This document shows, piece after piece, positions 18,096-27,586 of a DNA stretch of 64,000 bases. The notes under the pieces were generated by a model. That model ran no database searches and was not told where the DNA came from. It saw only the letters and a list, made by a program, of their open reading frames with translations. The stretch comes from Sodalis praecaptivus (lineage in GTDB: Bacteria; Pseudomonadota; Gammaproteobacteria; Enterobacterales; Enterobacteriaceae), in the NCBI RefSeq assembly GCF_000517425.1, contig NZ_CP006569.1, positions 620,001 to 684,000 on the forward strand, in the 5' to 3' direction. The position numbers and the translations under genes were made by a program. Numbering within the stretch: position 1 is the first letter of the stretch; the number at the start of each line of letters is the position of its first letter.

Positions 18096-19132
18096 GCCGC
18101 TCCTCCTCCTACCAGCGTCACGGCAGCCGGCGCGGCGACGACGCTAAGCGCGGTTGGCTGACCTGGGGCAAAAGAGTCGTTACCTGGCTGTTTTTAATCG
18201 CCGTGATCGTATTGATGGTGGTGTATGCCGGCAAGGTGGACTGGGACGACGTGCTGCATGCGCTGAAGAATTATAGCCCCGGCGCCATGCTGGCGGCGAT
18301 TGGTTTAGTGGTGGTGAGTTACCTGATTTATGGCGTTTACGACCTGATCGGGCGCGCTTACTGCGGCCACAAACTGGCCAAGCACCAGGTGATGCTGGTG
18401 TCGTTCATTTGCTATGCCTTTACCCTCACGCTCAGTACCTGGGTGGGCGGTATCGGCATGCGCTACCGGCTGTATTCGCGGCTGGGGCTGTCCAATAGCG
18501 CCATTACTCGCGTTTTTACCCTGAGTATCGCCACCAACTGGCTGGGATATATCCTGCTGGCCGGGCTGGTGTGCGCTTTTGGCGTTATCAAGCTACCGGC
18601 CAGCTGGGGTATCGGCGAAGTGGCGCTGCGGCTAATCGGCGTCGGACTGCTGGTATTTATCCTGGCGTATCTGGGCTTGTGCGCCTTCTCCAAGCGCCGC
18701 CGCTGGACGGTTCGCGGGCAAAAACTGGTGCTGCCGTCGTTACGTATGGCGGTAGCGCAACTGGGGGTGTCCGTTGCTAATTGGATCGTCATGGCGGGCA
18801 TCATTTATATTTTGCTGAACGACAAAGTGGGCTTCCCGCTGGTGCTGGGCGTATTGCTGGTAAGCAGTATTGCCGGGGTGATTATCCATATTCCGGCCGG
18901 GATTGGCGTGCTGGAAGCGGTATTTGTCGCCATGCTGCACGGCCAGTCTATCTCCCATGGCACGATTATCGCCGCGCTGCTTGCCTACCGCGCCCTCTAT
19001 TTTATCGCACCGCTGCTGCTGGCGATTGTGCTTTACCTCGGGTTGGAAAGCCGCGCGAAGGCCTTGCGTGCCAAAAACGAGCGCGACCTGCAACAGCAAG
19101 CGCCGGACGGTGACGAAGCGCCGCCGGCGTAG
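18092..19132 (+). CDS. ybhN: YbhN: lysylphosphatidylglycerol synthase-TM-family membrane protein
   Basis: 346 residues from the ATG at 18092, overlapping the clsB stop by four bases. About eight membrane segments are visible (e.g. LFLIAVIVLMVVYAGKVDW, MLAAIGLVVVSYLIYG), with the family's conserved STWVGGIGMRYRLYSR block and the IPAGIGVLEAVFVAML segment. This is the UPF0104/LPG-synthase TM-domain family, inner-membrane lipid-related proteins without a catalytic domain of known reaction here. Last gene of ybhP-clsB-ybhN. Confidence 0.92.
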   Translation: MSRSSSYQRHGSRRGDDAKRGWLTWGKRVVTWLFLIAVIVLMVVYAGKVDWDDVLHALKNYSPGAMLAAIGLVVVSYLIYGVYDLIGRAYCGHKLAKHQVMLVSFICYAFTLTLSTWVGGIGMRYRLYSRLGLSNSAITRVFTLSIATNWLGYILLAGLVCAFGVIKLPASWGIGEVALRLIGVGLLVFILAYLGLCAFSKRRRWTVRGQKLVLPSLRMAVAQLGVSVANWIVMAGIIYILLNDKVGFPLVLGVLLVSSIAGVIIHIPAGIGVLEAVFVAMLHGQSISHGTIIAALLAYRALYFIAPLLLAIVLYLGLESRAKALRAKNERDLQQQAPDGDEAPPA

Positions 19133-19224
19133 CGGGTGGGGCGTGATGTCGAGCAAAGCGCGATGGGGCCGCGATAGGCCTGAACTCTGCGCAGGCCATA
19201 CAGGCTACAGCGGGTTTGCGCGGC

Positions 19225-20106
19225 TTAAAGCGTGATGTTTCCCTCGATTAACGTCGCGGAATAGCCGCCAATCCAGGGTTCGGCCCGCAGGTAATCCACA
19301 AACACCCGCCCGTCGCGCTGCCTGCAGGTGCCTTGACGTACCCGATAACTTTCGGCGAACGCTGGATTGCCGGCAAAGTCACGCTGCGGCAGCAGCCGCG
19401 CAAGACAAGCGTTGGCGCTGCCGGTGACGGGATCTTCCACCAGGCAGCCGTGCTCGATGATAAATGCCCGCATTTCAAAATCGACATCGCCCGCCGGGGC
19501 ATGCCGACCATAAAAGGCAACGCCGGTGGCGCCGCACTGCGCCAGCAGCTCGGCCAGCGCGGTAACTTGCGGTTGCAGCGCTAAGCAGACGTCGGCGCTG
19601 GACACCTCGACCATTAACCAGCGAATGCCCATATCCACCACCGTTGGCGCCCCCTTGCCCGTCGAAGGTTCTCCTCCGGCGGCCGCGGCCAACAATCCAT
19701 AACTCTGTGCGGAAAGCGGCGTCATTGTCGCCTTGGGCGCCTCGAAAGCCAGCATACCGTCACGGGCGATAGCAATTGTGACGTTACCGATGCCGCACTG
19801 CTGCACCAGATGACCGGGGAGTTTCGGTTTAAAGCCGTTTTCCAGCAGTGCATGAGCGGTACCCAGGGTGGGATGGCCGGCAAAAGGCAATTCACCGGCT
19901 GGCGAATAGATTTTCACCTGATAATCGGCCTGTGGCTCTGAGGGCGGCAGTACAAAGGTGGTTTCTGACAGATTAGTCCAACGGGCGATAGCCAACATCT
20001 GGTCATCAGACAGGCCATCCGCATCCATTACGACCGCCAGCGGGTTGCCATTGAGCGGCACCGCGGAAAAAACATCGACTTGTTTGAAACGTCGTAATTC
20101 ACTCAT
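19225..20106 (-). CDS. PhzF-family isomerase-like protein
   Basis: 293 residues from the ATG at 20104-20106, preceded by CAGGAAAA; a further six codons upstream are open but lack a ribosome binding site. Conserved PhzF elements: QVDVFSAVPLNGNPLAVV near the start, LSETTFVLPP with the catalytic Glu of the family, SPAGELPFAGHPTLGTAHAL (about residues 65-84), and VEDPVTGSANACLARLL in the second half. The family includes DHHA isomerase PhzF and E. coli YddE, whose substrate is unknown. No phenazine genes are nearby, so it is probably a housekeeping paralogue. Confidence 0.9.
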   Translation of the reverse strand: MSELRRFKQVDVFSAVPLNGNPLAVVMDADGLSDDQMLAIARWTNLSETTFVLPPSEPQADYQVKIYSPAGELPFAGHPTLGTAHALLENGFKPKLPGHLVQQCGIGNVTIAIARDGMLAFEAPKATMTPLSAQSYGLLAAAAGGEPSTGKGAPTVVDMGIRWLMVEVSSADVCLALQPQVTALAELLAQCGATGVAFYGRHAPAGDVDFEMRAFIIEHGCLVEDPVTGSANACLARLLPQRDFAGNPAFAESYRVRQGTCRQRDGRVFVDYLRAEPWIGGYSATLIEGNITL

Positions 20107-20929
20107 AATTTTCCTGGTAATCATCGGGCCAAAAGGATTGCCGCGCGCGGGCTTTCAAGAGTAAGACTACTCCAAGCGGCGTATAATGAGAAAATTCCTG
20201 TTACGCCATCCCGCCGGCGTTATTTTTCAGGATCGTCATCCCCATAACGTTGGGCGGTATTATGCCTCTCGATAGAATAACGCCAGCAAGAAAGAATTCG
20301 CCGGCAAATAAATAATGTCAGGTAATGGCGGCCCGCGTGAAATTATTAATGACCATTTTAGGCAAATACAGCGAATGGCAGGGTACAAAACGAGCCCGAT
20401 GCGCGATCATACTCGCTGCGCTTTGGGCGAGCACGGCAACGGCTAAGCGACAGGCGCCGATTAGGCCATAATAGCACTCTGATATAGACGGCTTTTTTTG
20501 GCTCGCCAGGGATAAGTGAAATGCTTTGCGCCGCCCGGCACATCGATCGGCAATCCTCCGCAAACCGACGGCGGTATAGATGTATTTTCATTAATCTATC
20601 GGCGGAACGGGACCGGCTAATTGCTGCAGCGGTGTAAGACGACTCGCCTGCGGAGGTTAGAGGATGGGACGGAGCGGCTTACGGCGGGAGGCGTGTGCCC
20701 GCACTCGCCCACGCCCACCCACGAGAGCGTCTGGACGTCGCGGCCAGCGAAGGGGAGAGTTTGCCTGTCTGCCCCGGTGAGCGGAAGGGACTGGGATGGC
20801 CGACGAGCGAAGGGGAATGGGCTGGATCCGCCCGTCGGCGAGAGGGCCTGGACGGGCCGCCACGCGAACGGGATGCAGTTGACGGCGCCGCCGGCGGCCG
20901 GAAGACGCAAAGGCCGCCGGCGGGCCCGG
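20107..20929. other. Long GC-rich noncoding stretch with ~60-bp degenerate repeat
   Basis: 823 bp. Possible ORFs on either strand have no recognisable protein features. At 20731-20877 there are about two and a half units with a 57-60 bp period, starting CTGGACGTCG, CTGGGATGGC and CTGGACGGGC and sharing a GCGAAGGGGA-type core. Otherwise nothing recognised. Confidence 0.55.
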
Positions 20930-21079
20930 TTAACGTGGCGGACCGCCCTGCCAATGCGGACCGCCGCCGCCGGGGCCACCGCCGCCCCAACCGCCACCGC
21001 CGCCGGGGGGCGGCCACAGACAACCGCTCAGGGCGGCGCTCAGAAAGACAATGCCGAGAAACATAATTAAATGACGCAT
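20930..21079 (-). CDS. Small Gly/Pro/Trp-rich lipoprotein (49 aa)
   Basis: ATG at 21077-21079 preceded by GGAGTT at good distance; stop at 20930-20932. The peptide has a perfect short lipoprotein signal (MRHLIMFLGIVFLSAALSGC) with lipobox LSGC, Cys20 being the lipidation site. The mature 30 residues are nearly only Gly, Pro and Trp (WPPPGGGGG, then WGGGGPGGGGPHWQGGPP). Very small Gly-rich lipoproteins of this kind are seen in enterobacteria without known function. Codons vary among Gly codons, so this is not a simple nucleotide repeat. A monocistronic unit; no partner is obvious. Confidence 0.72.
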   Translation of the reverse strand: MRHLIMFLGIVFLSAALSGCLWPPPGGGGGWGGGGPGGGGPHWQGGPPR

Positions 21080-21462
21080 GCATTAACTCCATGGATTAAT
21101 AATTTGATGTATCAAATCATTCACCGGGGAGGTATTTTGATCAATGCTCGACAGAGTAAAGGAATTGTAAAATCAATGACCGCTGTAACAAGCTGCGGAT
21201 AATTAATACGACCAGCGGAAAAAAAAGAAACGGCGATGATGAACACTATAGGAAGAAGCTGAATAGTCGTCGTTTAATAGAATGGAAATGACAATCAAGA
21301 GAAGTCTTAATTTAATCTCGTATCGTTTATTATCGCATTAACTTGCAACTTCCTGTCCGTGTCCCAGGATGGTGATTCCGACTCGCTTTAGGCCAAAAAA
21401 AAGACCGCCCTTTGGCGGTCAATCATGCAGACGGCGGTTCCCCGGTTTTGCCGGGTGTGGGT
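21080..21462. other. Intergenic region with terminator
   Basis: 383 bp, AT-rich between 21090 and 21350, probably the promoter region of the small lipoprotein gene. It ends in the terminator of the next minus-strand gene. No other gene seen. Confidence 0.5.
21395..21420 (-). terminator. Rho-independent terminator of the small exported protein gene
   Basis: On the minus strand GACCGCC, loop AAAG, GGCGGTC is followed directly by eight T residues. It lies 43 bp beyond the stop of the 83-residue exported protein gene. Confidence 0.92.
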
Positions 21463-21714
21463 TTAATTATAAATGACGGCGGTGCCGTGCATGTCGCGTT
21501 GCCCCGACAGTGAGGTCGGGGGATAGCTTGGGGAGTGGTCTCCGTTCACTTTATCTCCCGGCTCGCCATAAAAGGTGCCCACGCCGCTATGGCTGGAGGT
21601 CGCGACCAACGCAATGGGCAGGAGCTCATGTGCCGGAGGCTGAACTGCGGCCAGCGCGCCGGAGGAGAGTAGGCTGAGGGCGGCGGCAATGAACAATATT
21701 GGTCTGTTTTTCAT
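21463..21714 (-). CDS. Small exported protein, YdgH/BhsA/McbA-like (DUF1471) candidate
   Basis: 83 residues with a clear Sec signal peptide (ILFIAAALSLLSSGALA), then about 60 mature residues. The C-terminus DMHGTAVIYN resembles the LHGTAVIYK ending of the BhsA/McbA small periplasmic stress proteins, and the overall size fits, but the middle (GTFYGEPGDKVNGDHSPSYPP) is unlike the family and the usual helix is not obvious. It could be a strongly diverged or partly rearranged member. Followed by a good terminator and divergent from a TetR gene. Confidence 0.6.
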   Translation of the reverse strand: MKNRPILFIAAALSLLSSGALAAVQPPAHELLPIALVATSSHSGVGTFYGEPGDKVNGDHSPSYPPTSLSGQRDMHGTAVIYN

Positions 21715-21821
21715 CGAATTTTCTCCCGACTACACCGTCAGAAGGATGGCGGTTGAATAAATAGTTAACATTTGATAACTAAATGATAGACCGCAGCGGC
21801 TGATGAAGCAAGACAATATTT

Positions 21822-21910
21822 TAATGATCATTATAATAATGCTTTCCCATGCGCACATAATGCAAAAACTCTCTCGACACCGGGGGGAGTATTTTTTATA
21901 ATGACCATTA
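21822..21910. promoter_or_regulatory. Paired TAATGANCATTA sites, candidate TetR operators
   Basis: TAATGATCATTA (21822-21833) is a perfect palindrome; TAATGACCATTA (21899-21910) differs by one base. They are 77 bp apart between the divergent exported-protein gene and the TetR gene, the second 40 bp from the TetR start. Likely recognition sites of the local repressor; binding is inferred. Confidence 0.45.
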
Positions 21911-21949
21911 ATTTAGTGTATTTTTTCACCATTCGGCAAGAGAGGAACT

Positions 21950-22630
21950 ATGAGCGACCATCAAGCCGCCTGTGTCAAAAAGGGGCGCGGGCGTCCGAAA
22001 CAATTCGACCGTGAAACCGCCCTGGACCAAGCACTGCAACTGTTTTGGCGCCATGGCTATGAAGCGACTTCCCTTGCCGATCTGGTCGAGGCCACGGGGG
22101 CCAAGGCGCCCACGCTGTACGCTGAGTTTGGCAATAAAGAAGGGTTATTCCGTGCCGCGGCGGAGCGTTACGTAACCAAGTTCGCCGAAAAGGGTAAAGC
22201 CCTGCTGGCGCGCCCCGGTCTTTCCGTCACGCAAGCCATTGAAGACTTTTACCGCGCCGCCGCGGCGATGTTTACCGATAAAAGTTTACCGTCCGGTTGC
22301 TTTATCATTTGTACCTCGGCAGCGCTGGCCGCGTCGTCGGATGAAGTGGCGCAGATCCTGCGCTCGCGCCACCATTTGCAAGAACACACGCTGCTGGATT
22401 TTCTGTTGACGCGGCAGCAGCAGGGGGAACTCCCGGCCAGCACCGACTGTGCGGGTCTGGCAAAATATCTCGCCTGCACGCTGCAGGGGATGTCGGTTCA
22501 GGCGCGAGACGGCGCCAGCGAAGACGATCTCAACGGCATTGTCAGCACGCTGATGGCGGTCTGGCCGACGTTAAGCCAAACCTGCCGGCATATGAGCGGC
22601 GCGCAAGCGGCCACGGCCGAACACGCCTGA
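21950..22630 (+). CDS. TetR-family transcriptional regulator
   Basis: 226 residues, ATG after AGAGAGGAA. N-terminal GRGRPKQFDRETALDQALQL leads into the TetR HTH (HGYEATSLADLVEATGAKAP then TLYAEFGNKEGLF, about residues 35-65). The C-terminal ligand domain includes SGCFIICTSAALA. This subgroup often represses efflux or oxidoreductase genes. The nearest such genes are the mdtABC operon, whose last gene is convergent with this one, so a regulatory link is possible but not shown. A pair of near-identical 12-bp palindromes lies upstream. Confidence 0.9.
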   Translation: MSDHQAACVKKGRGRPKQFDRETALDQALQLFWRHGYEATSLADLVEATGAKAPTLYAEFGNKEGLFRAAAERYVTKFAEKGKALLARPGLSVTQAIEDFYRAAAAMFTDKSLPSGCFIICTSAALAASSDEVAQILRSRHHLQEHTLLDFLLTRQQQGELPASTDCAGLAKYLACTLQGMSVQARDGASEDDLNGIVSTLMAVWPTLSQTCRHMSGAQAATAEHA

Positions 22631-23047
22631 TAGCCCATCTGATTTCCGTTGAGGCCAGCGCCAGTGCCTATGCTGGCCGCACGAACGAGGGGGCTCCGGG
22701 GCAGCCTCGCGCACCGGTAAAGTTCACCCGCGTTCCGCATGATTGATTCCCACGCAATGCCGGTGACATTTTCACCCGCCCCTGCTGCGATGCCCCCCGC
22801 ATTTCCGTTGGAATTTCCTCGCGCTCCTGCCGTGAGGCCAACGCATTCCCGCTGGCGCTTTCACGCATACCCACTGTGATTTTCATGCGCTGTCGCTGGG
22901 ACGCCCCCCAGGAAACGGCTGTTCTTTTCCAATGTGCCATCGCGGTAGCGGGTTAACCCCCAAGCGCCGGGCGGTATCCGTTGCGCCCTGCGGATGATAA
23001 CCCTCGCAGAGGGCGCCCCCGGCGTCGTCCGGAAGCGCCTGGCATCG
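22631..23047. other. Convergent intergenic region with degenerate short repeats
   Basis: 417 bp between the ends of the TetR gene and the outer-membrane channel gene. From 22740 to 22910 there is a loose pattern of TTTC(A/C)CGC-type segments roughly every 30 bp. No gene or clear terminator seen. Confidence 0.5.
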
Positions 23048-24454
23048 CTAGGGCGCCGCGGCGTCTTCCGGCGCCTGCCAGCCGCCGCCGAGGGCAACGA
23101 TCAGTTGAACGCTGGTCACCCACTGCGTGCTTTGCAGCGATAACAGACTCTGCTGCTGAGAAAGACTGGTGTTTTGCGTAGTGGCGACATCGAGGTAATC
23201 AATCATCCCCGCTTCATACTGATTATACGTGACCCGTGCCGATTCCTGCGCGGCCTGCGCCGCCCGCTGCCGGGCCGCGATTTCGCTCTCTAGGGTGCGC
23301 AACTGCACCAAATAATCCTCCACTTCCTGGAACCCCGCCAGCACCGTTTGGCGATAGCTGGCGACGCTCGCGTCATAGCTGGCCTCCGCTTGTTCCACCT
23401 GCGCTTTGGTGGCCCCGAAATCCAGTAGGGTGCCGCTTAATTCCGGCCCCAGCGACCAGGTCCGATTGGGCAGCGACAGCAGATTGTGCAGCGCGGCACT
23501 GGTGAAGCCCCCGCTGGCGCTGAGGGTCAAATCGGGATAATAGGCCGCTTTGGCGACGCCGATTGCGGCGTTGGCGGCCGCCACGTTGCGTTCGGCATAG
23601 GCGATATCGGGACGGCGCTGCAATAACTGCGACGGCAGCGATGGCGGAATCGCAGGCATGGCGGCGATAAGGGGCGCGGCGGGCAGGCTGAACGCCGACG
23701 GCGGTTTGCCCATTAACACCGCGATTGCATGCTCCAACTGGGCGCGCTGCCATTGCACATCGAGCGCCGAGGCGCGGGCGCTCTCAAGGGTCGTTTGCGC
23801 CTGCGCCAAGGTATCGCGCCCTTCGCTGCCGGCCTGATATTTATTATTGATGATGCGTACGTAGCGCTCATAAGCGGTAATGCTTTGCTGATACAGCGCC
23901 AGTTGCTGATCCATCACCCGCAGTTGGAAGTAGTCCTGTGCCAGCGTTGATTGCGCGCTGAGGGTGATATTGGCCAATTCCGCCTCGCTTGCCTGGGCGC
24001 TAGCGCGATTTTCTTCCAGCGTGCGGCGCAGCTTGCCCCACAGATCCAGTTCCCAACTGGCGCTGGCGGTGGCGCTATGGCTATTGCTGGTCGTGCTGCT
24101 GTTGCCCGACCGGGTGCTGGAGGCCGTACCGGTGACGCTGGGATAAAGATCGGCGCGCGATTCCCGCGCCAGCGCCAGCGCCTGGCGATACAGTGCCTGA
24201 TATTGCGCGACGTTTTGATTGGAAATTTGCACTTGGCGTAGCAGGTCGGACAGGACCGGATCCCGATACACCGCCCACCATTCGCCTTTGCTGAGCTGAT
24301 CCTGCGGCGTTGCCCGGGTCCAACCCTGGGCTTCTTTAAACTGCAACGGCACTTCCGTCGCGGGCCGGTGATAGTCCGGTCCCACGCTACAGCCCGCCAG
24401 CGTCAGGGCCAGCGCCAGGGGGAGTAACTTCAGTGCGCGGTGTAAATCATTCAT
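23048..24454 (-). CDS. Outer-membrane efflux lipoprotein, NodT/OprM family
   Basis: 468 residues. The signal peptide ends in a lipobox (LALTLAGC) giving a lipidated Cys, followed by SVGPDYHRP, the classic NodT/OprM start. Two OEP repeats are visible, with GSEGRDTLAQAQTTLESARA in the first and LLDFGATKAQVEQAEASYDAS in the second. It forms the trimeric channel for a tripartite pump. It is 27 bases behind mdtC in the same direction, so it is very likely the dedicated exit of MdtABC, unlike E. coli where MdtABC uses TolC; MuxABC-OpmB of Pseudomonas has this four-gene layout. Confidence 0.93.
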   Translation of the reverse strand: MNDLHRALKLLPLALALTLAGCSVGPDYHRPATEVPLQFKEAQGWTRATPQDQLSKGEWWAVYRDPVLSDLLRQVQISNQNVAQYQALYRQALALARESRADLYPSVTGTASSTRSGNSSTTSNSHSATASASWELDLWGKLRRTLEENRASAQASEAELANITLSAQSTLAQDYFQLRVMDQQLALYQQSITAYERYVRIINNKYQAGSEGRDTLAQAQTTLESARASALDVQWQRAQLEHAIAVLMGKPPSAFSLPAAPLIAAMPAIPPSLPSQLLQRRPDIAYAERNVAAANAAIGVAKAAYYPDLTLSASGGFTSAALHNLLSLPNRTWSLGPELSGTLLDFGATKAQVEQAEASYDASVASYRQTVLAGFQEVEDYLVQLRTLESEIAARQRAAQAAQESARVTYNQYEAGMIDYLDVATTQNTSLSQQQSLLSLQSTQWVTSVQLIVALGGGWQAPEDAAAP

Positions 24455-24481
24455 TATGGTGTTTTCACTCTTTTAACGGCT

Positions 24482-27400
24482 TCATGCCGTGCCGGTTTTA
24501 CGCAAGCGATGCCAGGCGCGCTGACTATTGCGGCTAAGACGATCGAGGTAGAGATAAACCACCGGCGTTGTAAACAGCGTCAACAGCTGACTCAAGGCCA
24601 GCCCGCCGGCGATGGCCATCCCTAGCGGGCTGCGCAGATCCGCGTCGCCGCCGCTGCCGAGCGCCAGCGGCAGCGCGCCAAAAAAGGCCGCCAGCGTGGT
24701 CATCATAATCGGCCGGAACCGCATCAGACAGGCCTGGGTGATGGCCTGCTGCGGCGTGAGCCCCTGATTGCGTTCGGCCGCCAGGGCAAAATCGATCATC
24801 ATGATGGCGTTCTTTTTCACAATCCCTATCAGCAACAAGATGCCGATCAAGGCGATCACCGTCAACTGGGTGCCCGTGACCAGCATCAGCAACAGCGCCC
24901 CCAGACCGGCCGAGGGCAGGGTGGATAATATCGTCAGCGGATGAATATAGCTTTCATACAATACGCCGAGCACAATATAGACCGCCGCCAGCGCCGCCAG
25001 GATAAGCCAGGGCATTGACGCGGCCAGCGCGGCAAACGCCTTGGCGGTTCCCTGGAAGCCGGCCTGGATGGTGCTGGGCAGGGCGATCTTCACCATCGCG
25101 TCCTTAATCGCCGCCTGCGCCTGCTCCAGCGACACGCCATCGGCCAGGTTAAAGGCGACGGTACTGGTGGCGGATTGCCCCTGATGCGCCACCGACAACG
25201 CCGCATTGGCGCTGCTAAAAGTAATGAACGCCGATAACGGGATCGATTCGCCGTTGTCGTTCACCACAAACAGTTTTTTCAATACTTCGGCATCGCCGGT
25301 ATAGGCTTCGTTAAGTCCCATAATCACATGATATTGATTCAGGGTTTTGTATATTGTCGCCACCTGGCGCTGGCTGAAGGAGTTATTGAGCATCGCGTCG
25401 AGCATGTCGGCATTCACGCCCAGCCGGGTGGCTTTGTCGCGGTCGATGTTTAACATGATCTCTTGGCCGCCGTTTTCGCTGTCGGCGTCCACGCTGGTCA
25501 GCTCGGGGAGCTTTTCCAGCGCCGCCTTCACTTTCGGCGTCCAGACGCGCAACAGATTAAGATCATCGGCCTGCAGGCTGTATTGATAAGAGGCGTTGGC
25601 GCTGCGTCCGCCGATATGAAGATCCTGCGCCGCCATGAGAAACAGCTGCATGCCTGCCTCATTGCGGAATTTATTGGTCAGCCGGTTCGCCACCACGGTT
25701 GCGCTATCGCTGCGTTTGTCATAATCCTTCAGGCGCACGAAAAATGTACCGCTATTGCGTGATCCGAAAGCGCCGCCGCCGATGGATGACATCACGCCGT
25801 CCACCGCCGAGTCCTGCTGGATGAGTTTGGCTATCGCCTCGACTTTGGGCTTCATCGCCTGGAAAGAGATGTTTTGATCGGCGCGCACCATCCCCATTAG
25901 CAGGCCGGTATCCTGATTGGGGAAGAAACCTTTTTGCACCACGCCGTATAAAAAAAGATTCAGCATGATAGTCAGCACCAGGCTAAAGAGCGTTAGCCTT
26001 TGGTGACGCATCACCCACCCCAGTGCCAGGGCATATCCCGCCAAAAGCCTGGCCAGCCCGCTCTCGATCAGCAAATACAACCGGTTGGGGCGTTTGCTCA
26101 CCGGCGGTTTGCGCCGCAGCAGACGCGAACACAGCATCGGCGTCAGGCTCAGTGACACCACCATCGAAATCAGCAGCGAGACGGTGAGCGTAACGGCGAA
26201 TTCCCGAAACAGCCGGCCGACGATACTGCCCATCAGCAGAATGGGAATGAACACCGCCACCAGCGACAGCGTCATCGCCAGGACCGTAAAACCGACTTCC
26301 TGCGCACCCTTAATCGAAGCGCGCACCGGCCCCAGGCCTTCTTCGATATAGCGGGTGATGTTTTCCAGAACCACAATGGCGTCATCCACCACAAAGCCGG
26401 TGCAGATAATCAGCGCCATCAACGACAGGTTGTCCAGACTGTAATCCAGCAAATACATAACCGCGCAGGTACCGATGAGCGACACCGGCAGCGCCAGCGC
26501 CGGAATAATCACCGCCTGCAGATTGCGCAGGAAAATAAACACCACGGCGATCACCAGGAAAATCGCAATCAGCAGCGTCTCCTCGGTGTCGTACAGCGAG
26601 GCGCGGATGGTGGGGGAGCGGTCCACGACCTTATGCAGCTCGACATCGCCGGGCAGCTCTGCCTGTAGCGCCGGCAGCGCGGCGTTGATGGCATCAATGG
26701 TTTCCAGCATATTCGCGCCGGCCTGGCGGGTGACGCCGATCATCACCGACGGGGTTTGATTATAAAAGCCGATGTTGTATTTATCTTCCACCGAATCGGT
26801 GACGGTGGCGACATCGCTTAAACGGATGGCGGTGCCGTTGATATAGGTGATAATCAGCGACCGATAATCCCGCGCCTTGTCCAACTGGCCGTTACCGTCC
26901 ACCACAAACGAGGTAGTTGCACCCTGCAACATGCCTTTGGGTAAATTGGTGGTGCTATTGGCGATGGCGCTGCGCACCGTATCGAGTGAAATCCCCAGAT
27001 GGTTTAGCATTTGCGGCTGCAAATCGATACGCACCGCCGGGAGCGCGCTGCCGAGTAGCGACACCTGACCGACCCCCTGCACCTGGGCGATTTTCTGCTG
27101 AATGGTGCTTGAGGCCAGATCGTAGAGCTCGCCGCTGGCGCGGGTGTTGGAGGTCAGGGCCAGCATGACGATGGGCGCATCGGACGGATTGGCTTTGCGG
27201 TAAGTGGGCAACGACGGCATGCTGCTCGGCAGCAAGCTGCGCGCGGCATTGATGGCCGCCTGCACATCGCGGGCGGCGCCATTGATATCGCGGTCGAGCT
27301 CAAACTGCAAAATAATCCGGGTCGATCCCGTGCTGCTGCTGGAGGTCATCTCGGTGACGCCGGCAATCTGGCCCAGCGATCGTTCCAGCGGCGTGGCCAC

Positions 27401-27586
27401 GGTGGCCGCCATGGTTTCCGGGCTGGCGCCCGACAGGCTGGCGCTGACCATGATGGTGGGAAAATCCACCTGCGGTAGCGGCGCCACCGGCAACAGCCGG
27501 TAGCCCAGTAGGCCAAGCAGCAAAATGGCCAGCGTGAGCAGCAGCGTCGCCACCGGCCGGAAGATGAACAGCCGCGAGATATTCAT
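24482..27586 (-). CDS. mdtC: MdtC: RND multidrug efflux transporter subunit
   Basis: 1034 residues, a full-length RND protein with 12 membrane segments and two large periplasmic loops. It starts [18 protein letters not shown], and has [17 protein letters not shown], carrying the proton-relay Asp pair in TM4, and [18 protein letters not shown] in TM10-11. MdtB and MdtC assemble as a heterotrimer and, with MdtA, export bile salts, novobiocin and other compounds. The start overlaps the mdtB stop by four bases. No baeSR follows; the operon ends with an outer-membrane channel. Confidence 0.94.
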   Translation of the reverse strand: MNISRLFIFRPVATLLLTLAILLLGLLGYRLLPVAPLPQVDFPTIMVSASLSGASPETMAATVATPLERSLGQIAGVTEMTSSSSTGSTRIILQFELDRDINGAARDVQAAINAARSLLPSSMPSLPTYRKANPSDAPIVMLALTSNTRASGELYDLASSTIQQKIAQVQGVGQVSLLGSALPAVRIDLQPQMLNHLGISLDTVRSAIANSTTNLPKGMLQGATTSFVVDGNGQLDKARDYRSLIITYINGTAIRLSDVATVTDSVEDKYNIGFYNQTPSVMIGVTRQAGANMLETIDAINAALPALQAELPGDVELHKVVDRSPTIRASLYDTEETLLIAIFLVIAVVFIFLRNLQAVIIPALALPVSLIGTCAVMYLLDYSLDNLSLMALIICTGFVVDDAIVVLENITRYIEEGLGPVRASIKGAQEVGFTVLAMTLSLVAVFIPILLMGSIVGRLFREFAVTLTVSLLISMVVSLSLTPMLCSRLLRRKPPVSKRPNRLYLLIESGLARLLAGYALALGWVMRHQRLTLFSLVLTIMLNLFLYGVVQKGFFPNQDTGLLMGMVRADQNISFQAMKPKVEAIAKLIQQDSAVDGVMSSIGGGAFGSRNSGTFFVRLKDYDKRSDSATVVANRLTNKFRNEAGMQLFLMAAQDLHIGGRSANASYQYSLQADDLNLLRVWTPKVKAALEKLPELTSVDADSENGGQEIMLNIDRDKATRLGVNADMLDAMLNNSFSQRQVATIYKTLNQYHVIMGLNEAYTGDAEVLKKLFVVNDNGESIPLSAFITFSSANAALSVAHQGQSATSTVAFNLADGVSLEQAQAAIKDAMVKIALPSTIQAGFQGTAKAFAALAASMPWLILAALAAVYIVLGVLYESYIHPLTILSTLPSAGLGALLLMLVTGTQLTVIALIGILLLIGIVKKNAIMMIDFALAAERNQGLTPQQAITQACLMRFRPIMMTTLAAFFGALPLALGSGGDADLRSPLGMAIAGGLALSQLLTLFTTPVVYLYLDRLSRNSQRAWHRLRKTGTA

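Noticed and set aside
20621-21070. 149-codon forward frame over the ~60-bp repeats
   Set aside because: Low-complexity Arg/Gly-rich translation, produced by degenerate repeats, and it overlaps the better-supported small lipoprotein gene on the other strand.
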